From: Anderseniella sp963700735 | GTDB taxonomy: Bacteria; Pseudomonadota; Alphaproteobacteria; Rhizobiales; Aestuariivirgaceae | Assembly: GCA_963700735.1 (NCBI GenBank) | Contig: CAVOYR010000005.1 | Span: 310,001-374,000 of the forward strand | DNA length: 64,000 nucleotides | Reading direction: 5' to 3' | Shown here: positions 8,549 to 18,008 of the stretch, one piece after another | Layout of the letters: each line of letters opens with the position of its first letter | Numbering within the stretch: position 1 is the first letter of the stretch | The notes under the pieces: model-generated | Told to the model about the DNA's origin: nothing | The model's input: the letters and a program-made list of their open reading frames with translations, nothing else | Databases searched by the model: none | Made by a program: the position numbers and the translations under genes

Positions 8549-8577
8549 GGTATATAAAACCCGACGAACAAAGTCAA
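8549..8577 (-). promoter_or_regulatory. suf operon promoter
   Basis: On the minus strand a -35 hexamer TTGACT (8577-8572) and a -10 hexamer TATACC (8554-8549) are separated by 17 bases. This is the best sigma-70-like promoter upstream of iscR and would give a leader of about 130 bases. It is nested with the IscR-like and ICE-like sites described separately. Confidence 0.6.
8557..8577 (-). promoter_or_regulatory. IscR type 1-like operator over the -35 region
   Basis: The minus-strand sequence contains TTGACT, six bases, then GTCGGGT, giving the GACT-N6-GTCGGGT core that resembles the IscR type 1 consensus (yyGACTRwwwYAGTCGGsTAT); I count four mismatches over the part of the motif it covers. 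It covers the -35 hexamer of the suf promoter, so binding of holo-IscR would block the operon, giving autoregulation. Based on a consensus known mainly from E. coli. Confidence 0.55.
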
Positions 8578-8703
8578 CAATTCAATCCGGCAGACTAAAC
8601 GGCAAATTGGCGCGGGGCGCTCACCCGAGGCCGTTCGCCCGCTTCGAGGCAGACGCAAGGTCACGCCTGCGACAGCCGGCAACATGACAGGACACAGATT
8701 TTC

Positions 8704-9360
8704 ATGCCTGAGGTCATTTTCAACGGACCGGCCGGCCGCATCGAGGGCCGTTATCACCACAACCCGGATCATGGTTCACCGATTGCGCTGATCCTGCATC
8801 CGCACCCGCAGTTCGGCGGCACGATGAACAATCCGATCGTGCACGACCTCTACTACATGTTCCGGGACCGCGGGTTTTCCGTACTCCGGTTCAACTTCCG
8901 TGGCGTGGGCCGCAGCCAGGGCCTGTTCGACAACGGTGCGGGCGAGCTGTCAGATGCCGCATCGGCGCTGGACTGGATGCAGGGCTTCAACAAGGAAGCC
9001 GCCACCTGCTGGATCACCGGCATTTCGTTTGGCGCCTGGATCGGCATGCAGTTGCTGATGCGCCGGCCCGAGATTGCGGGCTTCATGTCCATCGCACCGC
9101 TGGCCAAACACTACGACTTTTCGTTCCTGGCGCCCTGCCCGGCGTCGGGCCTGTTCGTCAACGGCCAGAACGACACCGTGACACCGGCCGAATCGATCAA
9201 CGCGCTGGTGGCCAAGCTGAAGACCCAGAAGGGCATCAAGATCGACCACGAGGTGATGCCGGACACCAACCACTTCTTCGAGGGCAAGATTCCCGACCTC
9301 ACGCGCATTTGCTCGGGTTATCTCGACAAGCGGCTGAAGCAGGACCTGAAGGAAGACTAG
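8704..9360 (+). CDS. Alpha/beta hydrolase (COG2945-like)
   Basis: 218-residue cytoplasmic alpha/beta hydrolase. The nucleophile elbow is GISFGAWIG with S108; the likely acid is D157 in NGQNDTVTP and the base H190 in PDTNHFF. The N-terminal LHPHPQFGGTMNN and RFNFRGVGRSQG segments are typical of small serine esterase/peptidase-like hydrolases of COG2945. The true substrate is unknown. It is divergent from the suf operon, sharing a 295-base intergenic region; no strong promoter was picked for this side. Length is normal. Confidence 0.88.
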   Translation: MPEVIFNGPAGRIEGRYHHNPDHGSPIALILHPHPQFGGTMNNPIVHDLYYMFRDRGFSVLRFNFRGVGRSQGLFDNGAGELSDAASALDWMQGFNKEAATCWITGISFGAWIGMQLLMRRPEIAGFMSIAPLAKHYDFSFLAPCPASGLFVNGQNDTVTPAESINALVAKLKTQKGIKIDHEVMPDTNHFFEGKIPDLTRICSGYLDKRLKQDLKED

Positions 9361-9393
9361 GCCGCGCTGCACCACCCGGAACCGGAGCCGCCA

Positions 9394-10593
9394 ATGAACG
9401 ATGACGTATCTGACCTGTTGGTGCCGAAGGACTGGACTTTCCCGGTACCAATTGCCTATGGGCCCGGCCGGCTGTCCGAGATCGGGTCACGCTGCAAGGA
9501 CATGCACCTGCGCAACCCGTTGATCGTGACGGATCGCGGCAGCCTTGGCCTGCCATTCATGAGCGACCTGCAGCGGTTCCTGACCGGGGCCGAACTTGAT
9601 TGCGCAATCTTTTCGGACATTTCGCCCAACCCGCGCGACGATGAGACCGGCGCAGGACGAGATGCGTTCCGCACTGGCGGTCACGACGCCATCATCGCCA
9701 TTGGCGGTGGTAGCGCCATGGACGGCGGCAAGGCGATCTGCCTGACCGCCAATAACGATATCGACCTGTGGGCATTCGAATTCGAGCAACCGGTGCCACG
9801 GATTGCCCCTGACCAGCCATTTCCAACGCTGATCACCATCCCCACCACCGCCGGTACGGGTGCCGAGACCGAAAGCACGGCGATGGTCACTCATGTCGAG
9901 AAGGGCATGAAGTTCTGCATCTGGCATCCCGGGCTGAAGCCGTCGCTGGCGCTGCTCGACCCTGCGCTGACAGTCGGCCTGCCTGCCAACCTGACGGCCT
10001 GGACCGGCGCCGATGCGCTGACGCACGCCATCGAGGCCTACTGCGTGCCGGGATTTCATCCCTTGTGCGACGGCATGGCCCTGGAAGCCCTGCACCTGAT
10101 AGCCGAGTGGCTACCTGTCGCTGCACGCGAGCCGGACAACATGGCCGCGCGCGGTGGCATGCTGACAGGATCATGCCTTGCCGGCATCGCCTTCCTGAAG
10201 GGGTTGGGCATGGTGCACGCGATCTCGCACATGGTCGGCGCGGAGTACAACACCCAGCACGGCCTTACGAATGCGATCATTCTGCCGGTGGTGTTGCGCT
10301 ACAACCTGCCGGGCATGGAGGCCAAGGTGCAGCGGATGGCGGAAGCGATGCGACTGGACGATACGTCTGTCGCCGGCTTCATAGCTGCCGTGGAACGCCT
10401 GCTCGACGACCTGAACATACCTTCCTCGCTTGGCGAAATCGGCGTTCCGGCCGATTGCGCCGACCGGATTGCCGCAAAGTCGCTTAAAGACAGCGCCGCC
10501 GCAACAAACCCGCGCAAGGCCTCGCTGGACGACGCGCGGGTACTGGTGCAAACGGCGATCATGCAAGCACGCCAATCTTCGGCAGGGGCCTGA
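9394..10593 (+). CDS. Iron-containing alcohol dehydrogenase
   Basis: 399-residue group III (iron-type) alcohol dehydrogenase. The nucleotide-binding IGGGSAMDGGKAI motif, PTTAGTGAETES, and the metal-binding stretch from DALTHAIEAY to MVHAISHMVGAEYNTQHGL with its spaced histidines are all present. It probably oxidises or reduces a short-chain alcohol, aldehyde or hydroxy acid with NAD(P); substrate cannot be inferred. It starts 33 bases after the hydrolase and may share its transcript. Length is normal for the family. Confidence 0.92.
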   Translation: MNDDVSDLLVPKDWTFPVPIAYGPGRLSEIGSRCKDMHLRNPLIVTDRGSLGLPFMSDLQRFLTGAELDCAIFSDISPNPRDDETGAGRDAFRTGGHDAIIAIGGGSAMDGGKAICLTANNDIDLWAFEFEQPVPRIAPDQPFPTLITIPTTAGTGAETESTAMVTHVEKGMKFCIWHPGLKPSLALLDPALTVGLPANLTAWTGADALTHAIEAYCVPGFHPLCDGMALEALHLIAEWLPVAAREPDNMAARGGMLTGSCLAGIAFLKGLGMVHAISHMVGAEYNTQHGLTNAIILPVVLRYNLPGMEAKVQRMAEAMRLDDTSVAGFIAAVERLLDDLNIPSSLGEIGVPADCADRIAAKSLKDSAAATNPRKASLDDARVLVQTAIMQARQSSAGA

Positions 10594-10811
10594 AGCGTGT
10601 CGTGACGCATGAGCGCCAGGTTGGCCTCGGACTGCGACCACCTGCTTCACCTCGATGGGACCGATGCCCAGGACGTGGCCAGCGCGGTGATGATCAGCGC
10701 GGCAACAGGCTATCGCAGTACTTCAGGGCAAGATCACGGAAGGTTTTGAAAGCGGCAAACCAGCGTCGTTCAACCCAGCTACTTTCAAGCTGCGAATGCG
10801 CGAGCGCTATC
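10594..10811. other. Intergenic stretch holding a damaged antitoxin
   Basis: Between the alcohol dehydrogenase and the ParE toxin no complete gene is open. The right half encodes a recognisable ParD C-terminus described separately; the left half shows nothing I recognise. Confidence 0.5.
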
Positions 10812-10822
10812 TTGTCCGTTAG
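10609..10822 (+). pseudogene. Degenerate or frameshifted ParD-like antitoxin
   Basis: From 10694 to the TAG at 10820-10822 the frame reads ITEGFESGKPASFNPATFKL and ends in RMRERYLVR, which looks like the C-terminal toxin-binding tail of ParD antitoxins (compare EGEESG...FDFDAFxARMR). Two stops lie immediately upstream in this frame. An ATG at 10609 opens another frame that would join it if the T at 10694 were removed, giving about 70 residues, but that N-terminus is not clearly ParD-like. Either a truncated remnant or a frameshifted gene. Confidence 0.5.
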
Positions 10823-11129
10823 TGCCTCGCACTACGAGCTAACGCCGCAAGCCCCTGCCGACCTGGACGACATCTGGCGTTACACCGCCGAGACCTGGTC
10901 AATCGATCAGGCTGACAGTTACATTGACTGGTTGGCAAGTATCTTCGATCTGCTGGTGTCGATGCCTGAATTGGCACCCGAGCGGCACGAGTTCAGACCA
11001 ACTGTCCGCTTTCATGCGCACGGCCAGCATCTCGTCATCCATGTTGTCCGGGAAGCTGTCGTCATGATTGTCCGCGTTCTGGGCGGAGGGCAGAACTGGC
11101 GGACGATTCTGGATAATCTGCATGGGTGA
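10812..11129 (+). CDS. parE: ParE/RelE-superfamily toxin
   Basis: About 105 residues with the ParE pattern: HYELTPQAPADLDDIWRYTA at the N-terminus, then SMPELAPERHEF, and a C-terminal ending VVMIVRVLGGGQNWRTIL. Members poison DNA gyrase. No ATG fits; the TTG at 10812 overlapping the antitoxin stop by 11 bases is the best start, as expected of coupled parDE pairs. The toxin frame is intact while the antitoxin frame is not, so the pair may be inactive, or the antitoxin disruption may be an error. Confidence 0.75.
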   Translation: MSVSASHYELTPQAPADLDDIWRYTAETWSIDQADSYIDWLASIFDLLVSMPELAPERHEFRPTVRFHAHGQHLVIHVVREAVVMIVRVLGGGQNWRTILDNLHG

Positions 11130-11149
11130 GACCCGGCAAGATCTACCAT

Positions 11150-12256
11150 CTACCCCGCCTCAAACACCACCCCGCCCGACACCGGCTCGCTGACGCCGGT
11201 GGTCGTCGGCCAGGTCAGCGGCAGGCCACGCAGGGACCGCACGGCGAGATAGGCCCAGGCTTCCGCCTCGATGGCATCGCCGTTCAGCCCGAGCGCTTCT
11301 GCCGGCACCACCGGTGTTTCCACCAGCCCGGCCAGGCATTCCATGACAAACCGGTTCTTGCGGCCACCGCCGCAGATCACCCAGTATTTCGGCGGCTGGT
11401 GCGCCCAGGCAGCGGCATCGGCAATCGAATGCGCGGTGAACCAGGCAAGCGTGGCCGCGCCGCCGGCAGGTGACAGCCCGCGCACATCGTCCAGCGTGAA
11501 ACTGCCCCGGTCGAGCGACTTGGGCGGCGGCTCGCGAAAGAACGCATGTGCGCGCAGGTGGTTGAGGATGGCACCGTCCGGCGTGCCGGAACGGGCCAGC
11601 ACGCCATCGAGATCGACGGGCTTGCCGGTATGTGCGGCACACCAGTCGTCCATCAGCGCGTTGCCCGGCCCGGTATCGAACGCGGTCAGCGTGCCATCGG
11701 CATCAACGAAGGTGACGTTGCCGACACCGCCGATGTTGACGAACGCCACGGGCAGGTCCGGCACCTTGCGGGCGAGACAGCCGTGCCAGGCAGGTGCGAG
11801 TGGTGCGCCCTGCCCGCCGTGCGCCATGTCGTTGGAGCGCATGTCGGCCACCACGCGAAGCCCGGTCAGGCTTGCCAGCAGTTGCCCGTCGCCCAGCTGG
11901 ACGGTAAAACCCGCATCGGGCCGGTGCAGCACGGTCTGGCCATGAAAGCCGATTATCGAGTCATCTGAATCGGTTACACCATTTTTCTGGCGGAACGAGT
12001 CAACCGCATCGGCGTGCCACCGGGTCAGGTCGGCCTCGATCTGCGCCAGGTCTCCCGGACGGTCCGTCCGGTTGACCAGCCCGGCCGACAGCACAAGCGC
12101 GCGGGCCAGCGTTTCGCGTTGCGCCGGCGAATAGCTGACCGCCTCGAAGCCCAGCAGTTCGGCATGGGCCTCGCCGTCGGTGCGCAGCATCGCCACGTCG
12201 ATGCCGTCCAGCGACGTGCCGCTCATCAGCCCGATTGCAGTGACGGGATTTGCCAT
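11150..12256 (-). CDS. anmK: Anhydro-N-acetylmuramic acid kinase AnmK
   Basis: 368-residue ASKHA-fold kinase that phosphorylates and hydrolyses 1,6-anhydroMurNAc to MurNAc-6-phosphate in cell-wall recycling. The N-terminal phosphate loop GLMSGTSLDGIDVA, the IIGFHGQTVLHRP segment, VNIGGVGNVTF, FDTGPGNALMD and the C-terminal ICGGGRKNRFVM are all characteristic. Length matches the family. It is divergent from tyrS, with a 49-base gap, an arrangement found in many alphaproteobacteria. Confidence 0.95.
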   Translation of the reverse strand: MANPVTAIGLMSGTSLDGIDVAMLRTDGEAHAELLGFEAVSYSPAQRETLARALVLSAGLVNRTDRPGDLAQIEADLTRWHADAVDSFRQKNGVTDSDDSIIGFHGQTVLHRPDAGFTVQLGDGQLLASLTGLRVVADMRSNDMAHGGQGAPLAPAWHGCLARKVPDLPVAFVNIGGVGNVTFVDADGTLTAFDTGPGNALMDDWCAAHTGKPVDLDGVLARSGTPDGAILNHLRAHAFFREPPPKSLDRGSFTLDDVRGLSPAGGAATLAWFTAHSIADAAAWAHQPPKYWVICGGGRKNRFVMECLAGLVETPVVPAEALGLNGDAIEAEAWAYLAVRSLRGLPLTWPTTTGVSEPVSGGVVFEAG

Positions 12257-12305
12257 TCGCCCTCTTCGTGTTATGAGGCGCCAACCTTATCACAAGAGCC
12301 TTAAG

Positions 12306-13541
12306 ATGACCTTCAAATCCGACTTCCTGCGCGTGCTCGACGAGCGCGGCTTCATCCACCAGATTTCCGATCCCGAGGGCCTGGACAAACGCGTCCTCGA
12401 AGGACCGGTGACGGCCTATATCGGGTTTGACTGCACCGCGCGCTCACTGCACATCGGCTCGATGCTGCCGATCATGATGCTGTACTGGCTGCAGCAGACC
12501 GGCAACAAGCCGATCGCGCTGATGGGGGGCGGCACCACCAAGGTGGGCGACCCGTCCGGAAAGGACGAGGCGCGCAAGCTGCTGACCGACGCGGACATCG
12601 CCGGCAACATGGCCGGCATCCAGCAGGTGTTTGCGAAGTTCCTGACCTTCGGCGACGGCAGTACTGACGCAATGATGGTCAACAACGCCGAGTGGCTCGA
12701 CACCCTCAACTACATCGCGTTCCTGCGCGACTACGGTCCGCATTTCACCATCAACCGGATGCTGACGTTCGACTCGGTCAAGCTGCGGCTCGAGCGCGAG
12801 CAGCCGCTCACCTTCCTCGAATTCAACTACATGATCCTGCAGGCCTACGACTACGTGGAGCTGTCGCGGCGCTACGGTTGCGAGCTACAGATGGGCGGAT
12901 CCGACCAGTGGGGCAACATCATCAACGGCATGGAGCTTGGCCGCCGCGTCGGCGAGAAGCAGATGTACGCGCTGACCGCACCTCTGCTGACAACCTCGTC
13001 GGGTGCCAAGATGGGCAAGACGGCTGCGGGTGCTGTGTGGCTCAACGCCGACATGCTGAGCCCCTACGACTACTGGCAGTACTGGCGCAACACCGAGGAT
13101 GGCGACGTCGAGCGGTTCCTGAAGCTGTTCACCACGCTGCCGCTTGACGAGATTGCCCGGCTGGCCGCACTGCAAGGGGCCGAAATCAACGAGGCCAAGA
13201 AGGTGCTGGCCAACGAGGCGACCACGCTGCTGCACGGGACAGAAGCTGCGCGCGCGGCTGCAGAGACTGCGCAGAAGACGTTTGACGAGGGCGGTGCGGG
13301 CGATGACCTGCCCACCATCGCCGGCAAGCCGGGCGACGGACTGCTGGCCCTGTTCGTGGCGGCCGGCCTCGCGGCGAGCAATGGCGAGGTGCGTCGTGCC
13401 GTGACCGGCAATTCGGTCAGCGTCAATGACGTCAAGGTAACGGATCCCGGCTACTCGCTGGTTGACGCCGACTTCAACGCTGATGGCCTTGCCAAGCTGT
13501 CACTGGGCAAGAAGCGCCACGCACTGGTGCGCCGGCCCTGA
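12306..13541 (+). CDS. tyrS: Tyrosyl-tRNA synthetase
   Basis: 411-residue class I aminoacyl-tRNA synthetase for tyrosine. The HIGH-like motif is SLHIGSML and the KMSKS-like motif is AKMGKTAAG; YMILQAYDYVEL and MGGSDQWGNIINGMEL are typical of bacterial TyrRS. An S4-like RNA-binding domain occupies the C-terminus (RRAVTGNSVSVNDVKV). Start at ATG 12306 is chosen from homology (MTFKSDFLRVL); the frame extends further upstream but runs into the anmK promoter. Single essential-type copy. Confidence 0.96.
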   Translation: MTFKSDFLRVLDERGFIHQISDPEGLDKRVLEGPVTAYIGFDCTARSLHIGSMLPIMMLYWLQQTGNKPIALMGGGTTKVGDPSGKDEARKLLTDADIAGNMAGIQQVFAKFLTFGDGSTDAMMVNNAEWLDTLNYIAFLRDYGPHFTINRMLTFDSVKLRLEREQPLTFLEFNYMILQAYDYVELSRRYGCELQMGGSDQWGNIINGMELGRRVGEKQMYALTAPLLTTSSGAKMGKTAAGAVWLNADMLSPYDYWQYWRNTEDGDVERFLKLFTTLPLDEIARLAALQGAEINEAKKVLANEATTLLHGTEAARAAAETAQKTFDEGGAGDDLPTIAGKPGDGLLALFVAAGLAASNGEVRRAVTGNSVSVNDVKVTDPGYSLVDADFNADGLAKLSLGKKRHALVRRP

Positions 13542-13554
13542 ACATATCCAGTGT

Positions 13555-16500
13555 CTAGCGGTCGGAGGTCGAATCCCGGGTGCGCTGGCGCTTGCCTCGT
13601 GGTGCATTGGCGCCGTTGCGGGCGGTACCATCGGCGTTGGTCTGACCACCGCCGATATTGAACAGGTTGCGGAAGATGCCCGGCGCGATGGCGGACACGG
13701 GGTTCACCAGAAAGCGCGGGTCGTTCATCGAACCTTGCAGGGCGAAGTTGAGGCCAAACACGCCCTGCCCCTTGCCGCCGGTCAGCACGTCACCCAGCAG
13801 GGGCACGCCGGAAATGGCGGAGTTGAGCGCATAGGCCGGGATGATGGTGCCGCCGATGTCCATCGCCAGGTCCTGCTTGCGGATAATGCCCTGCGCGGAA
13901 GCCCCGATCTCCGGGCCCTGCACCAGCGCATCACCGATGCGCACGTAGTTGTTGTCCACCGAAAACGGCACCGACATGCGCGAGAACCGCAGGCCGTCAT
14001 TGCGGGGTCCGCGACCTCCCCGTCCCGCCTGCCGGGTGGTCCGGTCGATCTCTGTCAGGGCCGCCTCGTTCTGGACCGAGAAGTTGCGCACCTCCAGCAT
14101 GCCGCGCTGGATGGCACCCTGGCCCGGATTGCCGAGGATGGCGCCGAAGTTGATGGTGCCGCCAGACACCTTGGAATAGAGATTCACCGCGCGAAGCGTT
14201 GCGCCTGCATCCCTGCCGGTCACGCGCATCTCCCGCTGGCCGGACGCATCCCGCGTCACCCGCATGGTAATCGGCGCGCCGTTCACATAGGTGCCATTGA
14301 TGTCGGCCTGCTGAACCGCACCGCCGCGGATGACAAGGCTGCCCTGCAGGTTGTTGACCAGTTCGCCGCGATGCACGTAGATGCGGCTGATGTTGGTGTT
14401 GATCGAAACCGGCGGGCCGGTATCGTCGCCCGGCTTTGCAACCTTGCTGGACATCATGTCGCCGATCAGCGGGCGCGCATCCAGGCTTGCGCCACCCACG
14501 CCAAGGCGCAGGTTGCCGCCGGAATTGTCTATTTCGAGGGCCAGCTGGTTGGTTTCGCTGAGAATGAACCGGGGCAACGACGCATCGATCAGCCCGCCGG
14601 CCTTGGCCACGCGCACCGTGCCGATGATCTTCAGGTCCTTGCCCTCGATATCGAGGTCCTCGATCTTGATGACCTTGGCGTCGGCCATGTTGACCTTGAA
14701 CGTGGCCCTGGTGCCCTTCGACGGTGACCGGCTCCAGCCCAGCGCCTCCAGTTCCATCCGCGTCTTGGACAGGTCCGCCTCGACCTTCGCCGAAATGATC
14801 TCGGTGCCGCGGCGCACCATCGACACCTCGACCGGCGTCGGGCCGACCAGGTAGGGGTCCAGGCTGATGCCCAGCTTCTGCCGGTCACGGTCGGTCAGCG
14901 ATGCGGAAATGGTGAAGTCCTCATCGGCGTTGGCCGACTTGGTCAACGGCCTGCGCCAGGAAATCTTCGCACGCTTTTCGCCCAGCATGGCGCTGCCCTT
15001 GCCGGTGATGACGGTATCATCCAGCGTCAGGTCGAAGTCGGCATCGGTCAGGTCAAGACCCTCGATTGCGTTCCTGATGGTGCCATTGCCAAGCTTGGCG
15101 GCTGCCGACACCTGGAAATCGGCCGACGTGATGCCGGGCTTCAGCGGCATGGCAAGGTTCAGCGTCACCTGCCCCTCCCCGGTCACGGAATTCACGTCGA
15201 AGTTCGAAGTCCTTCACCAGTTCCAGCGGCGGCAAGTCGGCATATTCGTGGAAGCCCGCCACATCACTGGTCAGCTTGATGGTCATGGTAGCAGGCGACA
15301 TCGGCAGTGCGAGCTTGGTGATCTGCATGTTGCCGCCGGTCACCTTCAGCACCTTGCCGGATGGCAACGGAATGTTCGCCGAATTGAAGGTGATGTCGAA
15401 CTTGCTGCCATCCAGCGCAAACTCACCCTGCCCGTCAACAACCCTGGGCAGGTCATCCGCATAGGTGAACTCGACGTTGTCAGCGTTGAACTTGACGTCC
15501 ACTGCATCGTTCGGCAATGGCGATCCGCTCAACGCTGCCTCTATCTGCGCACCTGACAGCTTGACCCGGAATTCGGCATCGGTGACGGTGCCGCCGATCA
15601 CGTTCTCGCGGAACCAGCTGCGCGATTGCCGCGCCATGACCGGGGGCCACAGTTTGCGGATCAGCTCGTGGTTCAGCGCGCGCCCGCGGCCGGCCAGATA
15701 GACACCCACGGCCTTGCCGTCGCCGATGAACTGGCCGCGCACCCGCACCCCGCCCTTGCCCGACAACATGATCAGGTCATCCACCACGAACCGGCGCTCT
15801 CCCAGCATGGCATGGCCCTGCAGCTTGAACTCGTCGATGGCGTTGCGCGTGGCCGGATTGGCGTTTGCGGTGTCGATGTTGAGGTTGCGGGCGTTCAGCT
15901 CGATGCGGGCCGACACGACCTGGTTCTGCTCATTGCGAATTGGGGCAATCCGGCCGTTGAAGCGGGCTTCCGCGCCACGAATGACCAATGTTGAATCACG
16001 GATAACGACGTGGCCGGTCTCGGGCTCGAAGGCGATCCGCATCAGCCCTTCGTCAATGAGAACCGGGTCGGCGATATAATCGGGAAACGACACCTTGCCA
16101 GCCTGCATGGCGAGCACGCCGGCGGCACCCAGCAAGGTGCCCTCGCTGTTGATGTCGATCTGCATCTCGCCGGACAGCGGCAGGTTCAGACTGGCCAGTT
16201 GTTCGAATGAAAACAGCTTTCTGGCAAGGTCTGCCGGAGTTACGTCGAACACCTTGGCGATGATCTTGTAGACGTTTAAATCAGAGCGGTAGGTGGTCAG
16301 CAGTTCGGTACGCCAGGTTGGTCCATCGGCGCTGATGTCGGCATCAACGAACACCGCAAAGCCACCCTCAGCCTTCTTGAAGCGCAGGTTGGCGCGCGGC
16401 GAAATCCACAACTGATCCTGAATCTCGTCCTTGAACGAGATCTGGGCGTTGGTCACGTCGATGGCCTCGAGCGAGTGGGCAGCACCGGTGCCGTCGCCGC

Positions 16501-17041
16501 CCTGCAGCACGGTGGCAATTGTCTGGGCGATCGAACTGGCGGATTCGCGCTGCGGCACCTCTTCAGCCTGCCCGGATACCGCAGCCTCCGGCCCTGCATC
16601 CGACTTGCCTGACTGGGCGACGGGATTGGTGAAGCCCATGGCGATGCTGCCATCCGCCTTGCGGCGGGCCAGTATCCGCGCGCCGATCAGTTCCAGGCGT
16701 TTTGGCTTGATGGTGCCAGACAGGATTTCCCCGATATCAACCGAAATCGCTGCGCGTGGCGCGCGTGCGATCAGGTTGCCGTCGTTGTCGGTGAGGCGGA
16801 CATTGGCAAGCCGCAACGTAGGGTGGGCCTTGCCATCTTCCTGTTCGATGACCACGTCGTCGAGGTCAAGCCGAACGCCCGGAATGGATTCGGACACCCG
16901 TTCGAGCACGGTTTCCTTAAGGAAAGACACGCTCAACGGGCCGGAATTGATCGCAAACAGGATGTAGGCGACCGCAGCAATGATCATTGCCAGCAGCACC
17001 ACCATCGTCCAGGCCATCGACTTTATTGCCCGGTTGGCCAC
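13555..17041 (-). CDS. AsmA-like / DUF3971 (YhdP-type) envelope protein, interrupted by a frameshift
   Basis: Large inner-membrane-anchored protein with one N-terminal membrane segment (about residues 9-32) and a long beta-rich periplasmic region; this class (AsmA, YhdP, TamB relatives) is implicated in moving phospholipids to the outer membrane. Two overlapping frames cover it, 15053-17041 and 13555-15195. Removing one T at 15203-15204 joins them as KDFDFDVNSVTGEG and gives about 1161 residues. The C-terminus carries an AsmA-like repeat ending with a basic tail. Its promoter side faces bcp. The gene order with tyrS and bcp is common in Hyphomicrobiales, which supports one intact gene in the living organism. 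Confidence 0.82.
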
Positions 17042-17304
17042 CTTGCGTTCTCACATCCCGCCAGGTCATGGTGCCTGGCCTGCTGTTGCTGGCAGGAAGC
17101 CCCGAATCCTCCGGTTGGCCGCCTGCCTCTTCGTCCCGGTCACACAAAGCACCCGCTTAAGGCTCAAATGTGACTGTCACCCACCCACGCCGGATGCACA
17201 ATTTCCACGAGGTCATGGAACCCTGTAAGCACATCGCGCATTCGTGTAAAAAGACTATAGCGCGACAGACATTTATCAACTCTTTACCATATCGGAGACC
17301 TTGC

Positions 17305-17775
17305 ATGAGCACTCGACCGGGCGAAGGCGACCGAATTCCGGATTTCGCTCTTGATACTGATGGAAGTGGCCGCATCACCAGCCAGGACCTGAGCGGATCG
17401 GCTGCGGTGATCTTCTTCTATCCCAAGGACGACACGCCGGGCTGCACCAAGGAAGCGATTGCGTTTTCCAACCTCAAGCCCGAGTTTGACAAGGCTGGCA
17501 TCAAGCTGCTGGGCATCTCCGCTGACCCGCCTGCCAAGCATGACCGCTTCAAGGAAAAGCATGGCCTCGCCGTCACGCTTGGCGCTGATCCAGAACTGGA
17601 GAGCCTGAAGGCGTTCGGCGTTTGGGCCGAAAAGGCGATGTATGGCCGCAAGTATTTCGGTGTCGAGCGCACCACGTTCCTCGTCCGCAAGGACGGCACG
17701 ATTGCCCGTGTGTGGCACAAGGTCAAGGTTCCGGGCCACGCCGAAGAAGTGCTGGATGCCGCAAAGGCCCTGTAG
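17305..17775 (+). CDS. bcp: Thioredoxin-dependent peroxiredoxin Bcp
   Basis: 156-residue AhpC/TSA-fold peroxiredoxin of the Bcp/PrxQ group that reduces hydroperoxides. The peroxidatic cysteine is C47 in YPKDDTPGCTKEAIAF. The resolving cysteine that many PrxQ proteins carry five residues later is absent (the position is alanine/isoleucine), so this is a 1-Cys Bcp. ATG 17305 has GGAGA about seven bases upstream. It is divergent from the AsmA-like gene over a 263-base region in which I see no other clear feature. Confidence 0.94.
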   Translation: MSTRPGEGDRIPDFALDTDGSGRITSQDLSGSAAVIFFYPKDDTPGCTKEAIAFSNLKPEFDKAGIKLLGISADPPAKHDRFKEKHGLAVTLGADPELESLKAFGVWAEKAMYGRKYFGVERTTFLVRKDGTIARVWHKVKVPGHAEEVLDAAKAL

Positions 17776-18008
17776 TTCTTCAGTACAACCCTGAAACCGC
17801 GCTCCATACGAAGTGTTGCATTCAGGCCGGATGTTTTGATAATCAGCCATCGAATACCGGCAACTTGTTGCACACCAAAGCTGCAACCTGGTGCAGGCAC
17901 AGGCAGACCTTGGTCGTAGCCTGGCAGTATTGGCCTTGACATGGCCTGCCTGCCGGGCACCCCTGCGTGTGACTGCAGCATGAACAGGCAGGATGATAGG
18001 GAGGGGTT

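Noticed and set aside
15195..15215. Programmed frameshift in the AsmA-like gene
   Set aside because: No slippery run, internal Shine-Dalgarno or stop codon at the site; a single-base insertion explains it.
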